In this document: in pieces, positions 44,232 through 56,745 of the stretch
Position numbering within the stretch: position 1 is the stretch's first letter
Layout of the letters: each line of letters begins with the position of its first letter
NCBI GenBank assembly: GCA_033675265.1
Contig: JAUJYZ010000621.1
Coordinates: 283,501 to 347,500 of the forward strand
From: Actinostola sp. cb2023
Taxonomy: Eukaryota > Cnidaria > Anthozoa > Actiniaria > Actinostolidae
DNA length: 64,000 bases
Direction: 5' to 3'
The notes under the pieces: model-generated
Told to the model about the DNA's origin: nothing
Database searches by the model: none
Seen by the model: only the letters and a program-made list of their open reading frames with translations
Made by a program: the position numbers and the translations under genes

Positions 44232-45545
44232 CTTGGTTAAAAAATGGTAGGTAAATGGTTAGGTATGTGCGGCGAGATGTTTCAGACACTGGACCCTGTT
44301 TTTGGAATTTGTCACTCGAAAACCTGGACTTACGAATTCCCCCCCCCCCCCCCAAATAAAAAAACCTGATTTACGAATTTTTTATTGACGATTCGTCAGG
44401 ATATTTTGCCAGACTAATTGTTGTTCATGCGGAGTTTTACGAAAAAACGCCGAATACCACATTATGAAAATTATTACAAAAATTAATAAATGTTTTTTAG
44501 GCTAATAACCTGGATTAATGATTTTTTATGCGTTCATTTTACCTGGATTAGAGAATAAATGTGCCCAAAATCTGGACCCTGTACCGCCGCACATATATAT
44601 CATGTAATTATTGGAATAATACCATGATCACCTCGGTTTTCATTGTTCCACGAGGACATTTAACATCGAACATCCCTCGCGAAAGCTCTAAGTCAAGCAT
44701 CGCTCATGCATAGTAAATGAGGGAAATTTAGACTAAATCTCCCTCATGAATACAATCATGAGGGAAATTTAGACTAAATGTCCCTCATGAATACAATCAT
44801 GAGGGAAATTTAGACTAAATGTCCCTCATGATTAATATTCCTGAGGGACATTTAGACTAAATATCCCTCATTACTGTGATTACAGGTGGTAATCACAATC
44901 ATGAGGGATATTAGTCTAAATGTCCCTCATGAATATAATCATGAGGGAACTTTTAGTCTAAATTTCCTCATGATTGTATTCATGAGGGGACATTTAGTCT
45001 AAATTTCCCTCATGAATTGTATTCCATGAGGGAGATTTAGTCTAAATTTCCCTCATTACTATGCATGAAGGGATGCTTGACTTAGAGCTTTCGCGAGGGA
45101 TGTTCGATGTTAAATGTCCCTCGTGGAACAATGAAAACCGAGGTGATCATCGGTATTATTTCCCAATAATTACATGATATATATGTGCGGCGGTACAGGG
45201 TCCAGATTTTGGGCCATTTTATTCTCTCTAATCCAGGTAAAATGAACGCATAAATAAAAATCATTAATCCAGGTTATAGCCTAAAAAACATTTATTAATT
45301 TTTAATAATTTGCATAATGTGGTATCGGCCGTTTCAGTAAAACTCCGCATGAACAACAATTTAGTCTGGCAAAATATCCTGACGAATCGTCAATTAAAAA
45401 TTCGTAAATCCAGGTTTTTTTCACATTGGGGAATTCGTAAATCCAGGGTTTTCGGAGTGACAAATTCCAAAAACAGGGTCCAGGTCTGAACATCTCGCCG
45501 CACATACCCTAACCATTTTACCATTTTTTAAACCAAAGTACTGTA
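44232..45545. repeat. Palindrome core with 41-bp self-complementary units
   Basis: Bounded on both sides by TAAATCTTGATCTATTTG-type intron sequence. From 44700 to 45065 lie about eight units of about 41 bp, each itself nearly palindromic (CATGAGGGAAATTTAGAC, then TAAATGTCCCTCATG). Outside them each half carries CGCGAGGGATGTTCGATGTT and GGACCCTGTTTTTGGAATTT, and repeated TGTGCGGCG ends. The exact axis is at 44884-44888. It resembles a foldback element that became the pivot of the larger palindrome. Confidence 0.8.
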
Positions 45546-45618
45546 ATTTCTAAATCTTGATCTATTTGTTTAACCTCGCCTTCGTATAGCGACACTGTCA
45601 AGTGTGTCATCGAGGCAG

Positions 45619-45790
45619 GGGTGAAACGCTATGTCTTGGAACAATTTGGAGACAACCTCCAATCATTAATCCAAGATGGCATTTTTCCTGCCGTGAAGAA
45701 TAGTCGTACAAAAGGACGTATACGCGGGGGATCTGTGAAGATTCTGTACGAGTGGAGGATCTCGATGCACTTGAAGATTTCTGGAAAAGG
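45619..45790 (+). pseudogene. Exon 2 of truncated fusion copy B' (right arm)
   Basis: Mirror of 43981-44147 with several extra small indels (GTGAAGAATAG for GTGAGAATAG, an added GG before the splice donor). The start of the frame, YVLEQFGDNLQSLIQDGIF, is intact and the rest is broken. The concentration of one-base differences here matches the noise in the right half of the core. Confidence 0.7.
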
Positions 45791-48700
45791 GTTAAAATGG
45801 CGCGTTTTAGATCTTCAAGAATTTGCGAAAACTCTGGCCTAATTTAACCAGACTGGTCACGCCTTGGTTTTCACTCGCAACATTCAAGTCATGTGAAAAA
45901 ACGGGCCCGATCACAGGCAGACCAACCCATTTCGTTAATTCTGACGCTACTTATAATAAAACAAGACGCTCAATGAGCGTACACTCGGGATTATGACAAA
46001 GGACAATGTCATTTGCGTGAGGAGAGACCTGACAATGACTGACAGGTTGCGTGACGAGGGAGACTGTATATACATGTATGTGTCGAGTTCATTTGATTTG
46101 CCTTTGACTTTGAGTTTCATTTGATTACCTTTCGACTTTGAGTTCAATGATTTGATTTTGATTGAGTTCGGTGTAAAGGCCCCCTCTCTAGCTTCAGATC
46201 CCGAAACGTCGAGTTTTGGGAATCGAGGGTTCGAGTTCGGGTTCGAGTTTACGGTTCGAACGTCGAATTAAAACAAGGACATCTTCTTCAATACAATATC
46301 ATTTCTCTGACGTCATGACAATCAGTGACAGTTGAAGTGACGAGGGGATACTATGAGTCGGATGAGTACGAACATGATACGTTTTGAGGTTGCATAGGTC
46401 AGTGATGTTCCGATAACGCCCTCGCGTTACGAAGTCGGGCAGCAAGCACAAGCGATATAGCTATCTAAAACAAAATCTACTGAAAAAATCAAACCCTTGC
46501 TTCTCTAGCTTCAGGAGACATAATACGAAGCTGCTCAGTAACGGATTATTAACGACATGTTTGCTTTCAAAACTAAGAGTTCATACATCTACTTTAGTCT
46601 GTGTGTGTGGTTTGATTCTTATCTGCTGGAGTAATCTTGAGAAAATACCCCCCCGATACGAATTAAATACGTCGGCATACTTTCGTCATTCTGAGCCGAA
46701 GAAAACTACTACTACCGAAAAACGCATTTTCTAACTCGGGCGGCCTACGGCCTGGGCCCGAGTAATAAAAAGATTAATTTGTATGCGCGAGTCCTTTTTC
46801 AATAGGTTTTCTGTCGTGGACATGTTTAAGAGCGTGCACAACTCGCTCCGCAAGACATTATATTCGGATCCCTGTGCACGTCCCCCGCAAGACCGCGGGT
46901 TCTATGCAGTAGAAATAAAGAGTCGTTTTCGTATGTGGGGAAGTTAGGGTCACCGTGGTGTGCCGTATTAAAAGAATTTGATTAGATGAATGCATGTCTT
47001 GTTTGATTGGCTCAGAGAGAGGAAGAAGCCATTTGAGTGCCTAGGGTACCATAGGATTCCCCCGCTAATACGATACTTATGGTGCTCTCGCTCTACCACA
47101 GGTAACCCATTAAACAAGATGCTCAATGAGCGTTCACTCGGGGCATTATGAAAAGGAAAAATGTCAGTTGCGTGAGGAAGAACCTGAAAATGAATGCCAG
47201 TTCGTTGAAGAAAAAGAGAATATTTATCTATATATTTTTGGTGTTGCATAGATAACAAAGAACAGGGTCAGTTGCGTGAGGAGGGACCTGACAGTGATTG
47301 ACAGTTGCGTGAAGAAAGAGAATATGTAATATGTGTTTAGCGGTGAGCATCTCTGAATCGAACTTCCGTAACACGTGCTTGGTACTTCCAGTTGAAAATC
47401 ATATTTATGGTCAGGACGATTCTGATAACCTCTTTGGTTTCTTCGTTATCGCAAAGGAAATTCGGTCAATTCAATAAAATCGTCGAATCAAAAAAAATTA
47501 TTTGCAATATTCTTTCATAGTTAGAAGAGCTCTTTTGTTGTACAGCATTTGTATAATGTAATTAAGGTTTAGTTGGATTCTGAAATTAAACGGAATGAAT
47601 GATCAAAATGAATATAAATAGCTTGAGTTCAATTGATTACCTTTGGACTTTGATGAGTTCATGTAAAGTCTGTAAAGGCCCTGTCGAAAACGCTCAACAT
47701 CTTTTTAGAGTGGGCCCACACGAATCGGCGTATGCGTTTGTATGTGAGAGCGTATTTAAGAGGAACTGATGGATGGCTTGCCTTGGATACAACATAATTT
47801 CTCTTCTGCACAGGTCAACTGCTTCTTTCACTTCTAGTCGTCGAATACGATGACTTAGCAATATCTCAGTATCTGCCATGAGCGAACAAAACTTCGGATT
47901 AATTGACACGTTTGTCGCGCCATGAATATTCAACCTCAAGTGACCTCAAAGTATATTTAAAGATGTAATACAGATGTACCTCCACGAATCTTTATGAGTC
48001 ATCGAGATAAAATAGTTTCTCGTCACGCAACTGTCATTCTCACAATTCTTCGTTTGCAACCACGTGGTATTTGGCGGATTACGACTGTTCTCAAATTTCG
48101 AAATATCATTTCCTTTGCCAAATAAAATAAAAAAAACCTTATGAGCTTGTAGAGCTAGCAAAATAACAAATCTGGGCCAAATTTTGGAGCACTAGAGCAT
48201 TTCTTTACCGAGCTATGAGCGAACGAAGTTTCCAAATATTTTGGTGTAAATGTATGGCGGCGCCATGTTGGAAGACAAACGATGTCTTCCAACATGGCGG
48301 CCTAGATTTCAAAAAATAAATTTCAAGCTTAGAGTTGATTATACATCACTTAATTTCACAAAAAATATAACTTATAAACATTTATAAAACTAAAACCATT
48401 TAATTTGGTACAAATTTGTTGGTTTCTACGACTTTTCAGAGACGTGACTAGCGTTTGGTAAGAGTTGCGTGACACAATTCAAACTTCGAAACTCAGCCAC
48501 AAAAGATCGAGCCCATCTGAAACTTTCTACAACAATTCATATCACAATTCTCTAAAACACAGCCAAGAATCAAGTTGATAGGATCCATAACTAAATTTTA
48601 GAATTTTTTTAATTAATTCGCAAGGGGAAGTGACGTCAAGTGCAAACGAAGAATACCCGAATATACGCTCGTTGAGCGTCTTCTGCAACAGATCCCTAAT

Positions 48701-51700
48701 AAAAATCTAAGGACGTTTTGATTTCGATTGTATTTCTGCCGTTCACTGACCTGTTTTGAGCGTGGAAATTCTGTTTTTAAATAGCGCTTAACGTGGCGGT
48801 TCTAAAATTAGATCGCGTAATAAATGTATGACTCAGACAAGGATCATACAACTGTCATCGTACTGAAAAGAACACGGATTTTCGAACATTGACCTTTCTC
48901 GCCTTTGCTTTGATGTAGTTTTGAAGTACGATTTTTTACGATTCCTTTTCCTTGTGAATTTTTCAAACGTGGAATAAAATAAACATTCATCGTGAGTTAT
49001 TGAAAATGATACGTCTTGAGGTTGCATAGGTCAGATGGTTCTGATAACGCCCTCACGTTTTGTTTTTGTTAAACTTGAAACTCCGGATACGATTAAATAC
49101 GTCGCATACTTTCGTCATTCTTTAACCGACTAAAAAAACTACGACTACTACTACTACCGAAAAACGCATTTTCTAACTCGGGCTTCCTTCGGAAGGGCCC
49201 GAGTAAAAAACGCACACACAAAATGCCAGGAATGTATGTTTCAGAGTTTCGATTGTCTGAAAACGTGGTCGATTAGATCGTATCGGTACATAAAATGCGA
49301 AGTATTTGATCGTATAGAGTTTCAAGATTACTGGCGCCAGATTACTCCTAGGTTCGAAGATTAGAAGTGCTGGGTCATCGTTAATAGAAGTGCTAACTCA
49401 TCGTTCCACGACTACCGACTAGAAGTGCTGCGTAGAAGCTTGTGCTGTATCGAGAGAGAAGTAGTTGTGTTTAATATGCAGAAGAGAAATGATATTGTAT
49501 CGAAGAAGCATGATTGACTGAAAATAGTGCTATTGAAGCCTTTGTAAGCTTAAATATATTTAACAAAAACAAACGCGCCTTCAATTACAACGAACAAACG
49601 AAGGGCGTTATCAGAACCATCTGACCTATGCAACCTCAAGATGTACCAAGTACGTACTGATTTGGAGATCTTTATCTATGCTCACCGACACATAGTCTCC
49701 CTCTCATTGTCATAATGCCTGAGTGTACGCTCATTGAGCGTCTTGTTTATTACTCGGGCCCTTCCGAAGGAAGCCCGAGTTATAAAATGGACTTTCTTTT
49801 TACTCGGGCCCTTCCGAAGGAAGCCCGAGTTAGAAAATACACTTTATTTTTTTTATTTTTTTTATTTTCCTGGTTATGGAATGAAGAAAAAATGCGAAGA
49901 ATGAAGAAAGAATGCGATGTATTTGATTGTATCGAGTTTCAAGATTTCTCATCATAGATCTTCAAGCTATTAAGGTCAGGATTCTAGGTGATCGTTCCAC
50001 GATGAAGCTAAGGCGCGTTTGTTTTTGTTATAAATGAAACGACATCTTTCAGAGTGGGCCCACACGAATAGCCGTATGCTTTTGTCTGTGAAATGAGCAT
50101 GTTTAAAGCGCGTGTTTTATCGGCGTTCCACGAACTCGAACTCATATCCAAAAATGAATTGAGACAAAGGCGATCGAGCAAGGTCAATGTTCGAAAATCC
50201 GTGTTCTTTTCAGTAAGATGACAGTTGTAAAGTGATCCTTATCTGAGTCATACATCTATTACGCGACCTAATTTTAGAACCGTTGATTTAAAACCGAATT
50301 TCCACGCTCAAAACAGGTCAGTGAACGGCAAAAATACAATCGAAATCAAAACGTCCTTAGATTTTAGGGATCTATTACAGAAGAAGACGCTCAATGACGA
50401 GGGAGACTTGTGTCTGACTCATAGATAAAGATCTCCGCGGACTCTTGAAGGTACACTGTGGTACGTATTTAAACGTATTTGAGGTCACTTGAGGTCACAT
50501 CTTAAATCTAACAGAAGCAGTTAATTGTGTTAATGCTGTTCAAAATAGTATTTTTGTATGTCAAAGAGAGAGTTATAATGGAGTGCATGTACCGTCGTTA
50601 TCACCGTATTTTTATCTATGCTATACATAGTCTCCCTCGTCACGCAACTGTCAGTCATTGTCAGGTCTCTCCTCACGCAACTGACATTGTCCTTGTCATA
50701 AGCCCGAGTGTACGCTCATTGAGCGTCTTGTTACTCGGGCCCTTCCGAAGGAAGCCCGAGTTATAAAATGCGTTTTTCGGTAGTAGTCGTAGTTTTGTTC
50801 GGCTAAAGAATGACGAAAGTATGCGACGTATTTAATCGTATCGAGTTTCAAGATTACTCAGCAGATAAGAAAAAAACAAACGACACACAGGACTCAAGTA
50901 GATTTGAATCTTAGTTTTGAAAGCAGCTGTAGATCTTCAAGCTATTAAAGGTCAGGATTCTAGTTCATCGTTCAATGACTAGAAGTGGTAGAAGGACTAG
51001 AAGCTCGCTTAAAATATATTTAACAAAAAAACAAACGTGAGGGCGTTATCAGAACCATCTGACCTATGCAACCTCAAGACGTATCATGTACGTACTCACC
51101 CGCCACATGGTCTCCCTCGTCACTCAACTGTCACTGATTGTCATGACGTCAGAGAAATGATATTGTATTGAAGAAGATGTCCTTGTTTTATTCGACGTTC
51201 GAACCGTAACTCGAACCCGAACCCGAACCCGAACTCGATTCCAAACTCGACGTTTCGGGATCTGAAGCTAGAGAGGGGGCCTTTACACGAACTCATCAAA
51301 ATCAAATCAATTGAACTCAAAGTCAAAAGGTAATCAAATGAACTCAAAGTCAAAGGCAAATCAAATGAACTCGACACATACATGTATATACATAGTCTCC
51401 CTCGTCACGCAACTGTCAGTCATTTTCAGGTCTCTCCTCACGCAACTGACATTGTCCTTGTCATAAGCCCGAGTGTACGCTCATTGAGCGTCTTGTTATT
51501 ATTATTACTCGGGCCCTTCCGAAGGAAGCCCGAGTTATAAAATGGACTTTCTTTTTATTATTTTTATTTTTATTTTTTTCATGGTCATGGAATGAAGAGA
51601 AAAAATGCGAAGAATGAAGAAAGAATGCGAACTATTTGATCGTATCGAGTTTCAAGATTACTCCTGAAGCAGATAAGGGAAGACAAACGACACACAGGAC

Positions 51701-54190
51701 TCAAGTAGATTTGAATCTTAGTTTTGAAAGCAGCTGTAGATCTTGAAGCTATCGAAAGGTCAGGATTCTAGTTCGCTATGTCATGTTTGTTATTAGGCGA
51801 CATTGGACCCCAGAGTAGGCCTTTTGTTGCTAATTGTAATAGTACGTGTACAGTTATGTCCTTGAGTATTTATAATTGAACTCACGACCAGCGATGTAAC
51901 TACATCTAATACGGAAAGCTATATGTACAGAAGTCATGCAAACAGTCGAGCCAGTCGAGACTGAAAAGCAAGCCATCGAAACGCATACGCGTACTACATA
52001 CCAGATACGCATACTCTAAATCTTCCTCGAGCGTTTTCGAAAGGGCTGTTCTACGACTTCGTTCCACGAACTCGAACTCATCAAAAAATGAACTGAAAAG
52101 CAAATGAAATGAACTCAAAAACTATCATGACCTCGCTATGTCATGTTTGTTATTAGGCGACATTGGACCCCAGAGTAGGCCTTTTGTTGCTAATTGTAAT
52201 AGTACGTGTACAGCTCTGTCGATCTTGAGTATTTATAATTGAACTCACGACCAGCGATGTAACTACATCTATTATGGAAAGCTACATGTACAGAAGGGTA
52301 CTAAATCCGAAGTATTCTTCGCTCAGGGCAGATACTGAGATAGTGCTAAGTCATCGTCTTCGACGACTAGAAGTGAAACTGAGAAGCTGAGTTGACCTGT
52401 GCAGAAGAGAAATTATGTTGTATCCAAGGCAAGCCATCCATCAGTTCCTCTTAAATACGCTCTCACATACAAACGCATACGCCGATTCGTGTGGGCCAAC
52501 TCTAAAAGATGTTGAGCGTTTTCGACAGGGCCTTTACACGAACTCATCAAAAGCAAATCAATTGAACTCAAAGTCAAAGGGTAATCAAATGAACTCAAAG
52601 TCAAAAGCAAATCAAATGAACTCGACACATATATACATAGTCTACCTCGTCACGCAACTGTCAGTCATTGTCAGGTCTCTCACGCAACTGACATTGTCCT
52701 TGTTTTAGAACTCAAAACAGGTCAGTGAACGGCAAAAATACAATCGAAATCAAAACGTCATTAGATTTTAGGGATCTGTTACAGAAGAAGACGCTCAATG
52801 AGCGTATAGTCGGGTATTTAATATGACAATGACAGTTGCGTGACGAGAGAGATTATTTGTATCGATGAGTATCGATAAAGATCTCCGACTGTTCGAGATA
52901 CGTATATCGAACGTCTTGAAACGTACTTGAGGTCACTTGAGGTTGCATATTCATGGCGCCACAAACGGGTCGATATACATAGTCTCCCTCGTTACGCAAC
53001 TGTCAGTCATTGTCAGGTCTCTCGATCCTCACGCAACTGACATTGTCCTTGTCATAAGCCCGAGTATACGCTCATTGAGCGTCTTGTTTTTATTTTTATT
53101 TTTTTCATGGTCATGGAATGAAGAAAAAATGCGAAGAATGAAGAAAGAATGCGAACTATTTGATCGTATCGAGTTTCAAGATTACTCCTGAAGCAGATAA
53201 GGGAAAACAAACGACACACAGGACTCAAGTAGATTTGAATCTTAGTTTTGAAAGCATCTGTAGATCTTGAAGCTATCGAAAGGTCAGGATTCTAGATCGC
53301 TATGTCATGTTTGTTATTAGGCGACATTGGACCCCAGAGTAGGCCTTTTGTTGCTAATTGTAATAGTACGTGTACAGTTCTGTCCTTGAGTATTTATAAT
53401 TGAACTCACGACCAGCGATGTAACTACATCTATTATGGAAAGCTATATGTACAGAAGTCATGCAAACAGTCGAGCCAGTCGAGACTGAAAAGCAAATGAA
53501 ATGAACTCAAAAACTATCATGACCTCGCTATGCCATGTTTGTTGCTAATTGTAATAGTACGTGTACAGTTATGTCCTTGAGTATTTATAATTAAACTCAC
53601 GACCAACGATGTATAACTACATCTATTGACAGAAAGCTATATGTACAGAAGTCATGCAAACAGTCGAGCCAGTCGAGCAGTTATTTTCAGTAACTCATGA
53701 TGGATGTTTATTTGATTCGACGTTTGAAAAATTCAGGAGGAAAAGGAATCGTATAAATCGTACTTCAAAACTTCATCAAAGCAAAGACGAGCAAGGTCAA
53801 TGTACGAAATTTGGGATCATGCCAAAGTAGATTTAGCCTATTTATATACTTGCACAATAGAGAAGCGCATTAATTAGACAAACAAACCAATAATCAAATG
53901 AACTCAAAGTCAAAAGCAAATCAAATGAACTCGACACATATATACATAGTCTCCCTCGTCACGCAACTGTCAGTCATTCTCAGGTCTCTCCTCACGCAAC
54001 TGACATTGTCCTTGTCATAAGCCCGAGTGTACGCTCATTGAGCGTCTTGTTATAAGTAGCCTCAGAAGAATGATTGGGCTGCCTGTGACTGACCAACATT
54101 TTTTACCGGAATTGTTGCCATTTTCCAACCAAGATAAAGGCATATAACTGTTAACAATTATCATTGAAATTGAACTTTTCGTATTTTTTA
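45791..54190. repeat. Intronic field of interspersed local repeats (right arm)
   Basis: Reverse-complement copy of 35639-43980 with the same module order. Between about 45.8 and 47.5 kb it shows many single-base insertions relative to the left arm (for example extra G in the GTTCGAGTTCGGG region near 46225); beyond about 48 kb the two arms are nearly identical. Confidence 0.85.
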
Positions 54191-54196
54191 ATAAAG

Positions 54197-54351
54197 GTAT
54201 CAAACTGGCAAGTTGAGAGAAGATCTTGAAAACATTCTCGTTACCGAAGAAATCCGGAAACGATACCGGGACAAAGTGGAGTTCACAGTGACTGTATCTG
54301 AAGATGAATACTTGCATGCACGGGAGGAACTTATACCGTATAGGAAGAAAG
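54197..54351 (+). CDS. Exon 3 of truncated fusion copy B' (right arm)
   Basis: Acceptor TTTTTAATAAAG, donor AAAG|GTGTGT, 155 bp, phase 2 in and phase 1 out. Open through REDLENILVTEEI and EFTVTVSEDEYLHA to YRKK. Splices in frame to the IMPACT exon at 54662. Confidence 0.75.
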
Positions 54352-54661
54352 GTGTGTCTATGGAATAATGACTGAAACAGAAACGAGAAAGAAGGGCGAC
54401 AAGAAATAGGAAAGTAAACTGAAATGGAAAAGAAAATTAAGTAATGAAATGAAAAAAGAAGTAAAGGAATGGTAAAAAAGAGAGGGAAGGGGAAAATTAG
54501 AAGGAAATGGAAATTTGTGAAATGAGAAAAAGGAGGAAAGAAAAGCAATTCTTACATGTACACGCAAACTTTAAAAAGCAAGAGACCAAACAAACATAAA
54601 AGCAAAACTAAATATGATGATTATAACTAACTTCAGCTATGCCATGCACGTTCTTTTTCAG

Positions 54662-55758
54662 CGCTAGTTGCACCCGAGGCAGTCAAAGAAGTAACAGAAA
54701 CAATCGAGAAACTATCATTATGCATTGTTCATGGAACCACCACCACAGATCGTGAAAGTAAATTCCAAGCTCATTTTGCTGAGGTCACTTCCCAAGACCA
54801 AGTACACAAAGTGCTGGATCGCTTCACGAAAAACTCAAAATATGCCGAGGCATCTAATATTATCTGGGCCTCTAGAGTTTTTGAAGCCGACGAAAGTTTA
54901 TACCTTAGCGACAGTGATGACGGTGGGGAATATTTAGCAGGAACAAGGCTTGAATATCTGTTAAAAGAAATCGATGCTAGGAATGTGGTTGTCATAGTAA
55001 CGTGTTGGCAAGGAGAGGTCTATTTAGGTCTTGACATGTTTAAGAATATCAACGAACGCGCATTGGATTTACTAATATCACATGAACTGGTCGAATATAA
55101 AACTCCAGAGGACGTAGTGCTGTTTTTGGAAAAGATTGAGGACTACTTCGAAGCCAGGAAGCACAAAGCTGCACATTCTGCATATCGTCTAAAACAAGCT
55201 GAATTTGAAATCATCCACGGAAAGGTTACTCCTCCTGATCGAAAGAGCAAGTTCCAAGCTCACCTTGCTCATGTCACATCTCAAGACCAAGTGGAACAAG
55301 TGTTGACTCAACTGAAAAAAGATCACAAGATTGCAGGTGCAACGTGCAATATGCTGGCCTACAGGATTTATATCGAAGAGAAGAAGACTTATCTTGAAGA
55401 AGGTCGTGATGACGGCGAAAATAAAGGAGGGAGAAGGCTGCTAGAGTTGTTGCAAGTATTGAATGTAGAGAATGCGGTTGTCATAGTAACACGCTGGCAT
55501 GGAGGTGTACACATTGGGAGTGACAGGTTTCATCATATTAACGCATGCGCCACAGAGGTGATAAAGTTAGCTTCTGAACGCGAGCTCATTGGAACGAAGA
55601 GCACTGCAGGTGCCAAACTAGTCTCCTCTGCAGCCTACCGCAGTTCCGTCATACAAAGCGATCTATTTAAGTTGGTTGCAAAGGAGACTAGTGCCGAACC
55701 GCAAAAGCAGGAATCGAAGAAAAAAGGCAAAAGCAAAGGAACAAGAAAGCACAAATAA
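54662..55758 (+). CDS. Double IMPACT-domain exon, right-arm copy B', open
   Basis: Acceptor TTCTTTTTCAG, 1097 bp, open from the phase-1 junction (ALVAPEAVKEV) to TAA. It contains two IMPACT domains in one exon. Domain 1 has KFQAHFAEVTSQDQV, DDGGEYLAG and the altered CWQGEVYLG; domain 2 has KFQAHLAHVTSQDQV, DDGENKGG, RWHGGVHIG. The tail is KKKGKSKGTRKHK. The protein body differs from the left-arm copy by one residue (K for N in the tail). A 19-20 residue insertion near the tail (KLVSSAAYRSSVIQSDLFKL) is absent from the copies at 16463 and 60436. Upstream only exons 2 and 3 are present, so with no HEPN exon or clear start codon expression is doubtful. Confidence 0.8.
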
Positions 55759-56054
55759 TCGATAGTACCTGAAGTGAATCGGCAGAGAGAAAATACAAAT
55801 TAGAAATGCAAAGATACAAACAATGATAAGACGAGGAAGCCAGCAACAACAGTGCATCGTGCGCTATTATCAGCCGATATCCCAGCCGCAATAATAACGA
55901 TGTTAAAGATTTAAAACGTTTTTCAGAGTTTGGGAACGGAGACCAAAAATCAAATCTAAAAAAAAAACTAGTAGGATATAGTTTTTAAAAACTCATTAAT
56001 TATTCACGAGGTAAACAGCCAACCAGGTGCCCTCAATTTGGTCACATGAGACCT

Positions 56055-56158
56055 TAGCCTGTGTAGCCAGCTGGCTCTAGGGGAAAGGAGCGGGAGGGGT
56101 GGAGGACTGCCCCCACTCCTTCCCATTCTCTTCCCCTAGAGCCTGTCTACACAGGCTA
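56055..56158. mobile_element. Hairpin MITE, mirror of 33677-33780
   Basis: Same TAGCCTGTG ends; flanks ATGAGACCT and GATAGACCT. It also gives the empty version of the site where the 773-bp element at 61910 inserted (CTAGATAGACCTGGATTCC, uninterrupted). Confidence 0.8.
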
Positions 56159-56514
56159 GATAGACCTGGATTCCCCGGAAAGTCCACTCTAAGAGTACTT
56201 TGGAATGCCGTTTCAAGTCTGCTCTAGATTACTTTGAAATATTATTTCAAGTCCTAGGACTGGAAATATCTGTTCAAGTCCTTGAAATAGAAATATCATA
56301 TAAATCAACTGACTTAATTTCTGACAGGAAATACTATTTCAAATTGAACAAGGGTTCGCAGTGATTGGCTCACACTGTTGTGGTCACCCTGCCACCAATT
56401 TCTTTTTCCTTGGCTTTACTATATTATCCTATTATAACCATACCATATGACTGTATTTAGCCCAATAATTATTCTAGATGTATTTATAGTTGTACTTTTA
56501 AAACTAGGCTTCCC

Positions 56515-56745
56515 TTCTTCTTAGGGTATACACCATAGGGTAAAATTCAAATGGGGAAGCCTTCTTCTTATGGTATACACCATAGGGTAAAATTCAAATG
56601 GGAAGCCTTCTTCTTATGGTATACACCATAGGGTAAAATTCAAATGGGAAGCCTTCTTCTTAGGGAATACACCATAGGGTGAAATTCAAATGGGAAGCCT
56701 TCTTCTTAGGGTATACACCATAGGGTAAAATTCAAATGGCTATAA
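56515..56745. repeat. Tandem repeat, five 46-bp units (right arm)
   Basis: Mirror of 33055-33330 with one unit fewer. The missing unit is the one containing TATATCC on the left arm. Confidence 0.95.
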
